From contig NZ_CH724125.1 in the NCBI RefSeq assembly GCF_000153345.1, positions 1,390,182 to 1,454,181 on the forward strand: a DNA stretch of 64,000 nucleotides. Direction: 5' to 3'. Both the position numbers and the translations under genes were made by a program. The notes under the pieces were generated by a model. The model saw nothing but the letters and a program-made list of their open reading frames with translations, made no database searches and had not been told where the DNA came from. Source of the DNA: Neptuniibacter caesariensis (lineage in GTDB: Bacteria > Pseudomonadota > Gammaproteobacteria > Pseudomonadales > Balneatricaceae). Shown one piece after another: positions 53,617-62,561 of the stretch (its first letter is position 1; each line of letters opens with the position of its first letter).

Positions 53617-53980
53617 TTTGATCTACCGCCTAACCTTGGGCTTACTTTTTATCTATCACGGCTTAGTGCCTAAAATAATCTGGTTAAGCGAGATAGAAAA
53701 ACAGCTGATTGAAGCAGGCGGCTTTGCCAAAGAAGATGCAACTTTCCTGTCACCTGCAGCAGGTGCCATGGAGGTCATTCTGGGTTTGATGATTATCTTT
53801 TTAAGAAAGCAGCTATTCCCTGTATATATCGCCGCTTTCTCTTTGATCGGTTTACTTAGTTTCGTAGCTCTGGCAAGAGCAGACCTTTTGATCGAAGCGT
53901 TTAATCCAGTCTCTACAAACTTAATGGGGCTTGTATTCTGCTATCTCATTATCCGCAGCGCCAATGAAATGAAGCACTAA
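53606..53980 (+). CDS. DoxX-like family membrane protein
   Basis: A 124-residue protein with four predicted helices (YRLTLGLLFIYHGLVPKIIW, AAGAMEVILGLMIIFLRK, FPVYIAAFSLIGLLSFVAL, TNLMGLVFCYLIIRSA). DoxX-like proteins often pair with DCC1-type oxidoreductases, and here the genes overlap, so translation is coupled. The ATG at 53606 lies inside the end of the previous gene; a longer frame from 53558 has no support. Function likely in membrane redox or thiol metabolism, inferred from pairing only. Confidence 0.82.
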   Translation: MTTNLIYRLTLGLLFIYHGLVPKIIWLSEIEKQLIEAGGFAKEDATFLSPAAGAMEVILGLMIIFLRKQLFPVYIAAFSLIGLLSFVALARADLLIEAFNPVSTNLMGLVFCYLIIRSANEMKH

Positions 53981-54447
53981 AGCTGAGACTGTTTAGCCTG
54001 CCATTTAAGCACCAAATCTGGATCAGGCATTTGGCCTAGTTCTCCATCAGTGTATGTATCGATTAAACGTCGAACGGCCAATGAATGCCCCTGCTCTGCA
54101 GCTAGCTGGAAGAAACCAAGCGCTTTACCTTCATCGGGCTGAAAGTAATGTTCAAAACCTGACTCGTAGATCTTACCCATCTGGTATTGGGCTTTTGCGT
54201 CCCCCTTTTCAGCTGCCTGCTGAAGATAGATCCCTCCTTGGATACGGTTTTGCGCACCATCCCCTCGGAAATGTAGCAAGTGCCCGTAAACTGAAAGCGC
54301 TTTTTTATGTCCATTGTCCGCAGCAAATCGGAATAATTTCATCACGAAGTTATGTTTTTTCAGCGACTTCTGCTGAAGCGATGAACGAAAAAGCGTGTAG
54401 GCGATAAAGAAAATAACAGGGGCTAACAAACGATTAAAAGTACGCAT
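53977..54447 (-). CDS. Sel1-like repeat protein
   Basis: A 156-residue protein with an N-terminal membrane anchor (LLAPVIFFIAYTLF) followed by three or four Sel1-type helical hairpins: MKLFRFAADNGHKKALSVYGHLL, GGIYLQQAAEKGDAKAQYQMGKIY, and GFFQLAAEQGHSLAVRRLIDTY. Sel1 repeats bind proteins; no partner is evident. The stop overlaps the convergent DoxX-like stop by 4 bp. Confidence 0.85.
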   Translation of the reverse strand: MRTFNRLLAPVIFFIAYTLFRSSLQQKSLKKHNFVMKLFRFAADNGHKKALSVYGHLLHFRGDGAQNRIQGGIYLQQAAEKGDAKAQYQMGKIYESGFEHYFQPDEGKALGFFQLAAEQGHSLAVRRLIDTYTDGELGQMPDPDLVLKWQAKQSQL

Positions 54448-54644
54448 AATTCACTCTGAGGCAAAAACCAAATGGAATAATATCAATACACTCTAATATT
54501 AGAAATATTCTAATAGAAACAAAAACACCTTGATCCGTTCAGCCATTCTGCGATAAAAAGTCTAGACTTCAAGAATACATAAAAAACCAGAATTATATTC
54601 CCACAAGGAATATAGATAAATTCAAGGATTAGTTGGGTAGCAGA

Positions 54645-55613
54645 ATGAACATTTACGAAGATAACTCCCTTACGATTGGTAACACGCCACTGGTTCACCT
54701 GAAGCGACTGGCTCCAGGCCTGAATATTTTCGGTAAGATTGAATCTCGCAACCCAGCAGGCTCGGTAAAATGTCGTATCGGTGCAAATATGATCTGGTCA
54801 GCCGAGAAAAGTGGCGCCCTTAAGCCGGGCATGACCATGGTTGAGCCAACAAGTGGCAACACCGGTATCGCATTGGCATTTGTCGCTGCATCCCGAGGCT
54901 ATGACATTGTATTCACGATGCCTTCTTCCATGAGCCTGGAACGACGTAAGATCATGAAAGCACTGGGGGCTACGATTGTTCTGACAGAACCTGCTAAAGG
55001 CATGAAAGGTGCAATTGAGAAAGCTCAGGAGATCGTTGATCAAAACCCTGACACCCATATGATGCTGCAGCAGTTCGAGAATCCTGCTAACCCTGAGATC
55101 CATGAGAAAACAACGGGTCCTGAGATCTGGAATGATACCGATGGCACCGTTGATATTCTGGTTGCTGGTGTAGGTACTGGCGGTACTATCACGGGTACCT
55201 CCCGCTACATTAAGAAAGAACAGGGTAAAGCGATCACCTCTGTTGCTGTTGAACCTGTGGACTCTCCTGTTATCACACAAACAATTAATGGCGATGAAGT
55301 TAAACCTTCTCCGCACAAGATTCAGGGCATTGGGGCAGGCTTTGTACCAAAGAACCTTGATCTTGAGCTCGTCGATCAGGTTGAACAGGTTAGCAATGAA
55401 GACGCTATTGCTACCGCACGCCTGCTGATGGAAAAAGAGGGTATTATGGCGGGTATCTCTTGTGGCGCGGCTCTGTGCGCAGCCCTTCGTGTAGCAAAAC
55501 AACCGGGTAACGAAGGCAAAAACATTGTCGTTATTTTGCCAGACTCTGGTGAGCGATACCTTTCTTCCGCTCTGTTTGAAGGTATGTTCAGCGATAACGA
55601 GATGGTTCAATAA
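54645..55613 (+). CDS. cysK: cysteine synthase A (O-acetylserine sulfhydrylase)
   Basis: Makes cysteine from O-acetylserine and sulfide with PLP. At 322 residues from ATG 54645 (an in-frame TTG lies 12 bp upstream) it matches Cys[20 protein letters not shown], the PLP lysine in [14 protein letters not shown], the substrate loop [10 protein letters not shown], the phosphate loop [10 protein letters not shown], and [11 protein letters not shown]. CysK rather than CysM is supported by the [15 protein letters not shown] region and length. It is the end of the sulfur pathway begun at 17-26 kb. A strong terminator follows. Confidence 0.95.
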   Translation: MNIYEDNSLTIGNTPLVHLKRLAPGLNIFGKIESRNPAGSVKCRIGANMIWSAEKSGALKPGMTMVEPTSGNTGIALAFVAASRGYDIVFTMPSSMSLERRKIMKALGATIVLTEPAKGMKGAIEKAQEIVDQNPDTHMMLQQFENPANPEIHEKTTGPEIWNDTDGTVDILVAGVGTGGTITGTSRYIKKEQGKAITSVAVEPVDSPVITQTINGDEVKPSPHKIQGIGAGFVPKNLDLELVDQVEQVSNEDAIATARLLMEKEGIMAGISCGAALCAALRVAKQPGNEGKNIVVILPDSGERYLSSALFEGMFSDNEMVQ

Positions 55614-55650
55614 TCTAATTCAAAACGCCTGCCACAGGTCCAAAAACAGA

Positions 55651-55682
55651 AAAGCCAGAGCGACAACCGCTCTGGCTTTTTT
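55651..55682 (+). terminator. rho-independent terminator after cysK
   Basis: 12-bp stem AAAGCCAGAGCG/CGCTCTGGCTTT with a 5-nt loop, followed by TTT. Its A-rich 5' flank also allows use from the minus strand, where the next gene converges. Confidence 0.9.
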
Positions 55683-55700
55683 ATATCTTTTTCTGGATTA

Positions 55701-55898
55701 TCAGTTCAGCAAGTCGCGAATCTGCTGGTGTGAAGGGAACTCGTCTAAATGTTCCACTTGAACTGAGCGATCACTGGATTTAACTACGTTATACCACTGC
55801 GCTTTACGCTGCTGACCCTGATAACATCCATCTACCTGGTAACTCTCGCCATCGATTTCAAGGATAGCAATCGTGCGAGTATTCATTTCCATCTGCAT
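55701..55898 (-). CDS. small hypothetical protein
   Basis: About 65 residues, starting at one of several nearby Met codons (ATG 55898, 55892 or 55886; the region AAGGTCAGAGTTGAAG precedes). Sequence features: RTIAILEIDGESYQVDGCYQ followed by WYNVVKSSDRSVQVEHLDEFPS, suggesting a small beta-sheet domain. I do not recognise a family. It sits between the cysK terminator and the DyP peroxidase gene. Coding is supported by plausible composition and start context only. Confidence 0.55.
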   Translation of the reverse strand: MQMEMNTRTIAILEIDGESYQVDGCYQGQQRKAQWYNVVKSSDRSVQVEHLDEFPSHQQIRDLLN

Positions 55899-56038
55899 CT
55901 TCAACTCTGACCTTCTTATATTTTTTCATTTATTGTAATTTTTCTACATAAGAGCATAGCTTAATTGAGAATTTTTACAACAAAATGACTAATATTTGAA
56001 CAGATAGAAATGATTTATGTAAATAGACTACCTAATAA

Positions 56039-56959
56039 TCAAAGGCTCTCCAGAAACGCAACGGAAGGCGCAAAAAAGGCCTGGCCTGTTACTGCACGGG
56101 TATATTTCAGCAGGTGATCACAATGCCCACTACCATCCCCTTCAATCATGCTCTTCAGCATTAATGTGAAATTCTCCGGAGATCGGCAATAACTCGCGAA
56201 TAGCAGACCACACTCACGAGTATCTCCATAAGGCATACTGTGCCTGAGTATTTCGATCGATCGGCCCTGCTCATCTTTAAGTGATGTACGCTTGGTATGC
56301 GCTGTCATTGCTTTCGCAGCAGACGCATATTCCACGTTATCTGCCTTAGTACGGCCAATGGTATCTTCCTGAGTTTTTAACGGCTGCTTGTTCCAGAACG
56401 GCATGTTATGAACATAACGCTGCAAATGGATATATGACCCTCCAGCAAAGTCAGGATCTTCTTCGCCCACCACAGCCACATTGATACGATTCTCGCCTTC
56501 GGGGTTTTCTGTCCCATCAACAAAACCCGTCAGGTCTCTGGAATCCAGATAGCGAAACCCTTCAACCTCTTCAACAAGTTCCACCGCATCACCTAATTCC
56601 GTCGTGAGGCGCTGGGCTAACATAAAGTTCAGATCTTTACGTTCAGAACGGATGTGGAATAGCAGATCAACCGGGGTATTGGGTGCAATCATTTCACCGT
56701 TTTCAAGACTTGGGAAAGGCTGCAACTCGCTCGGAACGCCTGTTAAGTTGAGCTGTGACCAGTATGCACTGCCAATCGCCGCGACGATATGCAGATTCGC
56801 ACCAGGGTTACTTTGATTAAACAGCAGCTCAAGCGCGGGAATTTTTGACAGGACCGCCTTTACCTTCTCCTGAGCACCATCACTTCGAGTTTGATTGAAG
56901 GTTAGAAACAGCGCAGCTGGATTCGCGTCTGCAACAATTCCGGTTTGGTACAGTGCCAT
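56039..56959 (-). CDS. DyP-type haem peroxidase (YfeX-like)
   Basis: A 306-residue dye-decolorising peroxidase. The catalytic GXXDG motif is GFVDGTENP, with the aspartate. The proximal haem His is in the AHTKRTS segment, and the distal arginine in the HSMPYGDTRECGLLF region. The family pattern RDLTGFVDGTENPEGENR, FWNKQPLKTQEDTIGRTKADN and GLLFASYCRSPENF places it with cytosolic class B / YfeX-like members. No signal peptide, no encapsulin targeting peptide visible. It oxidises phenolic or porphyrin substrates with peroxide. Confidence 0.93.
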   Translation of the reverse strand: MALYQTGIVADANPAALFLTFNQTRSDGAQEKVKAVLSKIPALELLFNQSNPGANLHIVAAIGSAYWSQLNLTGVPSELQPFPSLENGEMIAPNTPVDLLFHIRSERKDLNFMLAQRLTTELGDAVELVEEVEGFRYLDSRDLTGFVDGTENPEGENRINVAVVGEEDPDFAGGSYIHLQRYVHNMPFWNKQPLKTQEDTIGRTKADNVEYASAAKAMTAHTKRTSLKDEQGRSIEILRHSMPYGDTRECGLLFASYCRSPENFTLMLKSMIEGDGSGHCDHLLKYTRAVTGQAFFAPSVAFLESL

Positions 56960-57159
56960 AGATTACTCCCCTCTTAGGTACCAATAGGCTTATACAATAC
57001 CACCAGTATAGAGAGGCGAGGCAGAGAGTTAAATTTAAGAATGGTGATTAGGGTCATTGGAATTCACTATCACTCTCTGCCGATTAAATACTATGGAATT
57101 ATTTTCTCGATAGAAGGTCTTTAGTAAAACCCATTACAAAACAGGTTTCACCCGAGATC

Positions 57160-57987
57160 ATGCTGCAACGACTACTTCTGACACTTTTACTTATGCTAGC
57201 GATGCCTTTGCATGCTGCGCCGAAAGCCGATCTATGGCCACATTGGCAACAAAACACTCCGCAGAGTGAGCTTTTGATCGATCATAGTGACTGGCAGAAG
57301 TGGCTAACTACTTATGTTGCCACTGATCCCTCAGGCTATAACCGGGTCGCCTATTCTCGGGTCACCAATGCTGATAAGGCTCTGCTTAGTAATTACCTCA
57401 ACTATTTGCAGTCTTTAACGATCAGCCACTACACGCAAGAAGAACAGATGGCCTTTTGGATCAATCTTTATAACGCCCAGACGGTCGCCCTTATCCTGGA
57501 ATACTATCCAGTGAAATCCATTACAGATATTGATATCTCCCCAGGCTTTTTTAGTAACGGCCCATGGAAGAAGAAGCTATTGAGTATAGAAAATCAATCA
57601 TTAAGTCTGGACGATATCGAACATCGAATTCTACGCCCAATATGGCAGGACCCTCGCATTCACTATGCAGTGAATTGTGCATCGGTAGGCTGCCCTAATC
57701 TGAGTGATCAGGCATTTACTGCTGCAAACACAGAACAACTCCTAGACAAGAATGCCCGCCTCTATATCAACCACCCACGCGGCGTTTACATTGATAATGA
57801 GAAACTCATCCTGTCTAAGATCTACAGCTGGTTTAGCGAGGATTTTGGCCGTTCGGATCAGGATATTATTCAGCATATCGCAATGTTTGCTGATCCTGCT
57901 CTTATGCAGCAGCTGGAAAAACACACCAGGATTGATGACTACGAGTATGACTGGTCTTTAAACGAGATTAGAGATGCCAGTCAGTGA
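57160..57987 (+). CDS. exported DUF547 protein
   Basis: A 275-residue protein with a signal peptide (LLLTLLLMLAMPLHAA). The DUF547 core is clear: QMAFWINLYNAQTVALILEYYPVKSI, IHYAVNCASVGCPNLSDQAF with the conserved Asn-Cys-x-Ser-x-x-C-P, and YSWFSEDFG. The fold is transglutaminase-like with Cys and Asn residues, but a reaction is not known. It stands alone, and its stop is 7 bp from the convergent sulfurtransferase stop. Confidence 0.87.
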   Translation: MLQRLLLTLLLMLAMPLHAAPKADLWPHWQQNTPQSELLIDHSDWQKWLTTYVATDPSGYNRVAYSRVTNADKALLSNYLNYLQSLTISHYTQEEQMAFWINLYNAQTVALILEYYPVKSITDIDISPGFFSNGPWKKKLLSIENQSLSLDDIEHRILRPIWQDPRIHYAVNCASVGCPNLSDQAFTAANTEQLLDKNARLYINHPRGVYIDNEKLILSKIYSWFSEDFGRSDQDIIQHIAMFADPALMQQLEKHTRIDDYEYDWSLNEIRDASQ

Positions 57988-57994
57988 CTGGCGT

Positions 57995-58837
57995 TTACTC
58001 ACCCTTAGCGACAGGGCGTTTGGGGTCTCTAATCCATTCGCTCCAGGAACCACTATACAAACGGCTTCCCGTAAGCCCAGCTATTTCCATCGACAGTTGG
58101 TTATGACAAGCGGTTACACCAGAACCACACATATGAACCACTTGCTCTGCTGGTTGATCGCCTAACAAAGCAGCCCACTCAGATTTGAGCTGCTCCGGCG
58201 CTTTAAAATAACCATCCGCAAGGTTGTCTGTTAACGGCCGATTTAATGCCTCAGGCACGTGCCCTGCAATAGGATCAATGGGTTCAACCTCTCCACGAAA
58301 GCGTTCCGCCGCTCGCGCATCAACCAATATGGCACTACCGCCCATCCGCTCTTCCTGAAGTTGATCAACGACAAGATTCGCATCCCTTTGCAGGCTAGGC
58401 GGAAAGGAAAGATTAGCTTCGATCGGTAGTTTTTGGTCAAGCTTCCCGCCAGCACGTTGCCAGGCCTGTAACCCACCATCAAGTAACGCCACAGCATCGT
58501 GCCCCAGATATCGAAGCAGCCACCAGCAGCGCCCTGCCATCATGCCACTGCAATCATCGTAAACCACGACCTGCGTAGACTGGGTTATACCGCAACGACC
58601 CAGCTTTTCGGCAAGCTCATTCGCATCAGGTAGAGGATGGCGGCCCGTTTCAGGGGTGATACCTGAGGACAGATCCTCATCAAGGTGCAAATAGAACGCA
58701 CCGGGGATATGCCCCTCTGCATAAGCCGTTCGTCCGGCAGCGGTATCCATCAGGTTAAACCGGCAATCCAGAATCACCCAGTCTGGCTGAGTAATGGATG
58801 CCTGTAACGCTTTAGCACTGATAATGGTTGTAAACAT
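57995..58837 (-). CDS. sseA: sulfurtransferase, 3-mercaptopyruvate/thiosulfate type
   Basis: A 280-residue protein with two rhodanese domains. The second holds the active loop CGSGVTACHN, and CGSGVTA is the form typical of 3-mercaptopyruvate sulfurtransferases. The first domain (VILDCRFNLMDTAAGRTAYAEGHIPGAFYLHLDEDLS) is the non-catalytic structural copy with the family's EGHIPGA loop. It moves sulfane sulfur from mercaptopyruvate to acceptors. The symbol follows E. coli SseA. It is 31 bp upstream of the trpS stop on the same strand, so co-transcribed after trpS is not possible; sseA is downstream of trpS. Confidence 0.92.
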   Translation of the reverse strand: MFTTIISAKALQASITQPDWVILDCRFNLMDTAAGRTAYAEGHIPGAFYLHLDEDLSSGITPETGRHPLPDANELAEKLGRCGITQSTQVVVYDDCSGMMAGRCWWLLRYLGHDAVALLDGGLQAWQRAGGKLDQKLPIEANLSFPPSLQRDANLVVDQLQEERMGGSAILVDARAAERFRGEVEPIDPIAGHVPEALNRPLTDNLADGYFKAPEQLKSEWAALLGDQPAEQVVHMCGSGVTACHNQLSMEIAGLTGSRLYSGSWSEWIRDPKRPVAKGE

Positions 58838-58868
58838 ATCCCGCCTCGAAGCCTAGTCGTTGCCTGAT

Positions 58869-60146
58869 TTAAAGATATTGAGCTAGCTCTTCCGTAAGGA
58901 GGTCCAATTCATTCTGCGCTTTCTGCTTGGCTTTTTTCTTCAGACCTTCAACTTCGGAAGTTTTATCCGCGATAATCGCTTGCGCTGCAACGGCCTTATC
59001 ATCGGCCGCTTCAACTTTTTCCAGAAGCGGTTTGAGCTGCATCAGAATCGCACGACGACGGCCCTCTTCAGCTCGCGCCATAGCCTCAGCAGACTTCTCT
59101 TTCTTCTGCTTTTCTTCAGACTTACTTTCAGCAACATAAGTCAGAGGACGAATACCCGCCGCAATACGCGCCTTATCCATCAGTGGTGTTGCAACTTCAC
59201 GCGCCTTATCAGCCCCTTTTAGAAGAACTTCCTCTACAGCGCCCAAGTCATTCATCAACTCGTTATAACGCGCGCGGGGTTCAGCGAGTTTCGCATCCAG
59301 GAATTCAAAGAGTTCTTTCTTCGCATCACCCCAGCCAATGCCATCTTCAAAACGGGTGCGCATAGCTGCAGTTTCCAGATCATTGGCAAAACAGCTATAC
59401 AGCTGAAACAAAGAGCTATTGTCCGCATCTTTTGGTTCACCCGGCTCGCGAGTATCGGTTTTGATCTGTTTGATCAACTTATACAGTTCATCAGCTGAGC
59501 AGAACAATGGGATCGTATTGTCGTAGCTTTTTGACATCTTACGACCATCCAGGCCCGGGATCAGTTGGGTAGCCTCATCAACCACCGCTTCAGGCAGGGT
59601 AAATAGATTTTCATAAGTATGGTTAAAGCGCCCCGCTACATCACGGGCCATTTCGATATGCTGTATCTGGTCTTTACCTACAGGAATTAGATCGGCATTG
59701 AACATCAAAATGTCAGCAGCCATCAGAATCGGGTAACTAAACAGCCCCATCGTTACGCCATCATCAAGGTCTGCCTTACCGGAATCACGGTTGGCATCAA
59801 CTGAAGCTTTATAAGCATGGGCACGGTTCATCAAACCCTTTGAACACATGCAGGTCAGAATCCAGGTTAATTCAGTAATCTCAGGGATATCAGTCTGACG
59901 ATAGAACGTGGCTTTGTCAGTATCCAGGCCCAACGCCAACCAGGTCGCAGCAATTTCGCGTGTGGACTGAGCGACACGCTCTGGGTCATGACATTTGATC
60001 AAAGCATGATAATCAGCCAGGAAGTAGAAGTTGTTGTACTCACCACTCTGGCTCATTTCGATTGCCGGCTTGATTGCCCCCAGGTAGTTACCAATATGCG
60101 GAGTACCTGATGTAGTAATCCCCGTCAGAACCGTTTTCTTATCCAT
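58869..60146 (-). CDS. trpS: tryptophanyl-tRNA synthetase
   Basis: Class Ic synthetase charging tRNA-Trp. From ATG 60146 (GAAAGGTTA upstream) the product is 425 residues. HIGH-like motif TTSGTPHIGNYLG, then DYHALIKCHD and the KMSKS motif GRKMSKSYDN. The frame runs open further upstream to 60230, but the family starts at MDKKTVLTG. Compared with E. coli TrpS (334) there is a C-terminal extension of about 90 residues, very rich in Lys, Glu and Ala (KSEEKQKKEKSAEAMARAEE), as in Pseudomonas-type TrpS. The overall length is normal for that group. Confidence 0.96.
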   Translation of the reverse strand: MDKKTVLTGITTSGTPHIGNYLGAIKPAIEMSQSGEYNNFYFLADYHALIKCHDPERVAQSTREIAATWLALGLDTDKATFYRQTDIPEITELTWILTCMCSKGLMNRAHAYKASVDANRDSGKADLDDGVTMGLFSYPILMAADILMFNADLIPVGKDQIQHIEMARDVAGRFNHTYENLFTLPEAVVDEATQLIPGLDGRKMSKSYDNTIPLFCSADELYKLIKQIKTDTREPGEPKDADNSSLFQLYSCFANDLETAAMRTRFEDGIGWGDAKKELFEFLDAKLAEPRARYNELMNDLGAVEEVLLKGADKAREVATPLMDKARIAAGIRPLTYVAESKSEEKQKKEKSAEAMARAEEGRRRAILMQLKPLLEKVEAADDKAVAAQAIIADKTSEVEGLKKKAKQKAQNELDLLTEELAQYL

Positions 60147-60209
60147 TAACCTTTCATCTCTTATTGCCTGCCATCTTACCCAGCAGGGCTGAAAAACCTG
60201 TATAATGAG

Positions 60210-60222
60210 CGGTATAATACCG
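60210..60222. promoter_or_regulatory. palindromic -10-like element between trpS and a divergent gene
   Basis: CGGTATAATACCG is a perfect inverted repeat around one A and contains TATAAT on the plus strand. A second TATAAT lies at 60201-60206. It is a possible operator-promoter overlap for the divergent pair. Confidence 0.35.
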
Positions 60223-60365
60223 AAAAACACACATGGTTTCGCCCTTCAATAGCCGTTAATTCCACCAGCCGATACGTCTTCCCGACCTCAACCAAGGTAG
60301 AGATGACACACATCAGTAGTTAGTGCTACAAAGGACGAAAATAATAACAATCAAAGAATACAATT

Positions 60366-60656
60366 ATGTCTGAATCAATTGCTTCCTGGGTGACCCTCTC
60401 CGCACTTATTGCCAGCATTGCCTGGTATATTTCCCAGACCCCCGACAAAAATATCAACCACATCATGATGGCTGCGGTATCAGGCGTGTTATGCCTGTTT
60501 GGTGGATTTCTAATCTCTGGCGCTATCATGAAAGTGACCGGTTCATTTGAAAATGCGCTTGTTCCGGCTCTATTGGTATGCATTGGCACCGCCATCTGCG
60601 TTGTTGCTCATAGCATCTACAAACGAAAACAAGAAACACGGACCAAGCCAGAATAA
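60366..60656 (+). CDS. small membrane protein, unknown
   Basis: 96 residues with three hydrophobic segments (WVTLSALIASIAWYI; HIMMAAVSGVLCLFGGFLISGAIM; LVPALLVCIGTAICVVAHSI) and a basic tail. No family recognised. It is preceded by the palindromic promoter region shared with trpS and followed by a terminator 75 bp away, so it looks like a genuine single-gene unit. The ribosome site is weak. Confidence 0.6.
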   Translation: MSESIASWVTLSALIASIAWYISQTPDKNINHIMMAAVSGVLCLFGGFLISGAIMKVTGSFENALVPALLVCIGTAICVVAHSIYKRKQETRTKPE

Positions 60657-60731
60657 CTCATCCTCAACCTGAGCAAATACTGATAAGTAACCGAATCTCA
60701 GGCGACCAACTGTTCCATAGTCAAAAACAAT

Positions 60732-60759
60732 AAAGGCCATTAAAAAAATGGCCTTTTTT
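60732..60759 (+). terminator. rho-independent terminator
   Basis: Stem AAAGGCCAT/ATGGCCTTT with an A-rich 7-nt loop, followed by TTT. It separates the small membrane protein gene from yaaA. Confidence 0.88.
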
Positions 60760-60818
60760 GTCTGCCTGCCCAGCGTTATGATGGGCAGATCATTAATTTG
60801 GATAGAAGCAATATACCT

Positions 60819-61595
60819 ATGCTGATCGTTGTCTCCCCTGCTAAAAACCTGGATTACGAAACTCCTCCAGTCACAGATAAATTCACACAGCCTGAATTTG
60901 TTGATCAGGCCCAGACTCTGATTGATGAGCTGAAGAAACTATCTGTTCAGGATGTCGCTGAGCTCATGAAGCTGAGTGATAAATTAGCCAGCCTTAATGT
61001 TGCTCGTTATGAATCCTGGGTACCTGATTTCACTCAGGAGAATTCCAAGCAGTCGGTATTAGCGTTCAATGGCGACGTCTATACAGGTCTGGATGCGGAT
61101 AGTCTGTCCACTGAAGATCTGGACTTTGCTCAAAGTCACTTACGTATATTGTCCGGATTGTACGGTGTGCTAAAGCCGTTGGATTTGATGCAACCTTATC
61201 GTTTAGAGATGGGGACCAAGCTGCAGAATAGCCGTGGTAAGAACCTTTATGAATTCTGGGGTACTACCATTGCAGATCGTTTAAACGCTGAGCTGGAAAA
61301 TTCAGCAGAGCCGGTATTGGTTAATCTGGCGTCTAATGAGTATTTCAAAGCTGCAAAAGAGAAGAGCCTGAATGCGCGGGTTATCACACCAGCATTCAAA
61401 GACTGGAAAAACGGCCAGTATAAGATGATCAGCTTCTATGCGAAAAAAGCCCGCGGCCTGATGGCCCGTTATATTATTCAGAATAAGATTGAAGATCCTG
61501 AACAACTTAAGGGGTTTGATTTGGATGGCTATCGATTTGCAGAGAGCATGTCGGAAGGAAATACCTGGACCTTCATTCGCGATCACGAAGAATGA
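60819..61595 (+). CDS. yaaA: peroxide stress protein YaaA (DUF328/UPF0246)
   Basis: A 258-residue protein. The start at ATG 60819 gives [17 protein letters not shown], which matches the E. coli YaaA N-terminus; a TTG at 60798 in frame is rejected. Further signatures: [44 protein letters not shown], and [10 protein letters not shown]. YaaA lowers intracellular free iron during peroxide stress. It is followed by a bidirectional terminator. Confidence 0.94.
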   Translation: MLIVVSPAKNLDYETPPVTDKFTQPEFVDQAQTLIDELKKLSVQDVAELMKLSDKLASLNVARYESWVPDFTQENSKQSVLAFNGDVYTGLDADSLSTEDLDFAQSHLRILSGLYGVLKPLDLMQPYRLEMGTKLQNSRGKNLYEFWGTTIADRLNAELENSAEPVLVNLASNEYFKAAKEKSLNARVITPAFKDWKNGQYKMISFYAKKARGLMARYIIQNKIEDPEQLKGFDLDGYRFAESMSEGNTWTFIRDHEE

Positions 61596-61618
61596 TCCAT
61601 AAAAAAACAAGCTGAAAC

Positions 61619-61651
61619 AAAAAAGCCAAAGCAGATTGCTTTGGCTTTTTT
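61619..61651. terminator. bidirectional terminator between yaaA and the Tim44-like gene
   Basis: Stem AAAAAAGCCAAAGCA/TGCTTTGGCTTTTTT with a 3-nt loop. A run on one side and T run on the other serve both strands. Confidence 0.9.
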
Positions 61652-61668
61652 CATTCCAAATTCAATGA

Positions 61669-62553
61669 TTAGTTCTGTTCTATACCCACGATAAACCAAT
61701 CAGCATTCTCAACGCTCATATCACGTGACAGGTGCCAGGTTTCATTAAACTCCGTTGTCTCTTCAGAGTTCTCTTTCAACCAACCGTAGAAGTTGATGCT
61801 AACAATCACTTCAGATTTCTGATCAATAAAGTTAGCCACTTCAGCCATGACTGATACAACTTCTGTCGTCTGATCTGCAGGATACTTAGCGCGTTCCTGC
61901 TGCAACGCTTGGAACAACTCATCAGATGTATATGTACGAATCTCATCCCAGTTGCTCGCATCCCAGGCTTTCTGTAGCGTTACGAAGTGGCTTTTTGCAC
62001 CTTCCAGGAACGACTCACGGTTAAACCATGAAGGCAATTCAAATTCTTCAGAGTTGCCCCAGCCAGAGTTAAATGAAGGCATAGGCTTGAAGTTCGAATC
62101 CTGCTCGGGTGCCGCTTCACGCTGCTGCTGTTCAGCGTGCGGCTTAATCTCATACTGTTGCGGACCATTGTTAGCGTAAGTTGGCTGCTGAGCTTGCCTG
62201 CGCATCGACATAATCTTGAAGATCAGAAAGATCACACCGGCAATTAACAGAAGATCCATAAACTGAATACCTTCAAAGGCACCACCAAATAACAGCGCAC
62301 CGAAGATACCACCAGCCAATATACCCGCCATCAGCCCACCAAAACCACGCTTTTTAGTCGCTGCGGCATTCGTTTTTTGTTGTGCTGCGGTCGCTGATGA
62401 CTGATTTTGAGCCGGGGCAGCTTGTTTTTTCTTAGGTGAAGAGAAGCTTTTACCAAAAGATGAACCACCGCCTAAACGCTTAGCTTCTGCTGTTTCGGCG
62501 ATCGGCAGTGAGATCAAGAAAACTGCCATAAGTGTAACCAAAAATGTCCGCAT
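61669..62553 (-). CDS. Tim44-like domain membrane protein
   Basis: A 294-residue protein. N-terminal signal sequence or anchor (LVTLMAVFLISLPIAETAEA), a Gly/Ser-rich segment typical of bacterial Tim44-like proteins (RLGGGSSFGKSFSSP, then GGLMAGILAGGIFGALLFGG), and a membrane helix (FMDLLLIAGVIFLIFKIM). The C-terminal Tim44 domain (about 170-294) includes FVTLQKAWDASNWDEIRTYTSDELFQAL and ends VENADWFIVGIEQN. These proteins act at the inner membrane by homology, but a bacterial role is not settled. Confidence 0.9.
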   Translation of the reverse strand: MRTFLVTLMAVFLISLPIAETAEAKRLGGGSSFGKSFSSPKKKQAAPAQNQSSATAAQQKTNAAATKKRGFGGLMAGILAGGIFGALLFGGAFEGIQFMDLLLIAGVIFLIFKIMSMRRQAQQPTYANNGPQQYEIKPHAEQQQREAAPEQDSNFKPMPSFNSGWGNSEEFELPSWFNRESFLEGAKSHFVTLQKAWDASNWDEIRTYTSDELFQALQQERAKYPADQTTEVVSVMAEVANFIDQKSEVIVSINFYGWLKENSEETTEFNETWHLSRDMSVENADWFIVGIEQN

Positions 62554-62561
62554 TATTACTC

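Noticed and set aside
54798..55610. 270-residue open frame antisense to cysK
   Set aside because: Shadow frame of a highly conserved enzyme gene; no recognisable domain, no start context, opposite to known coding strand.
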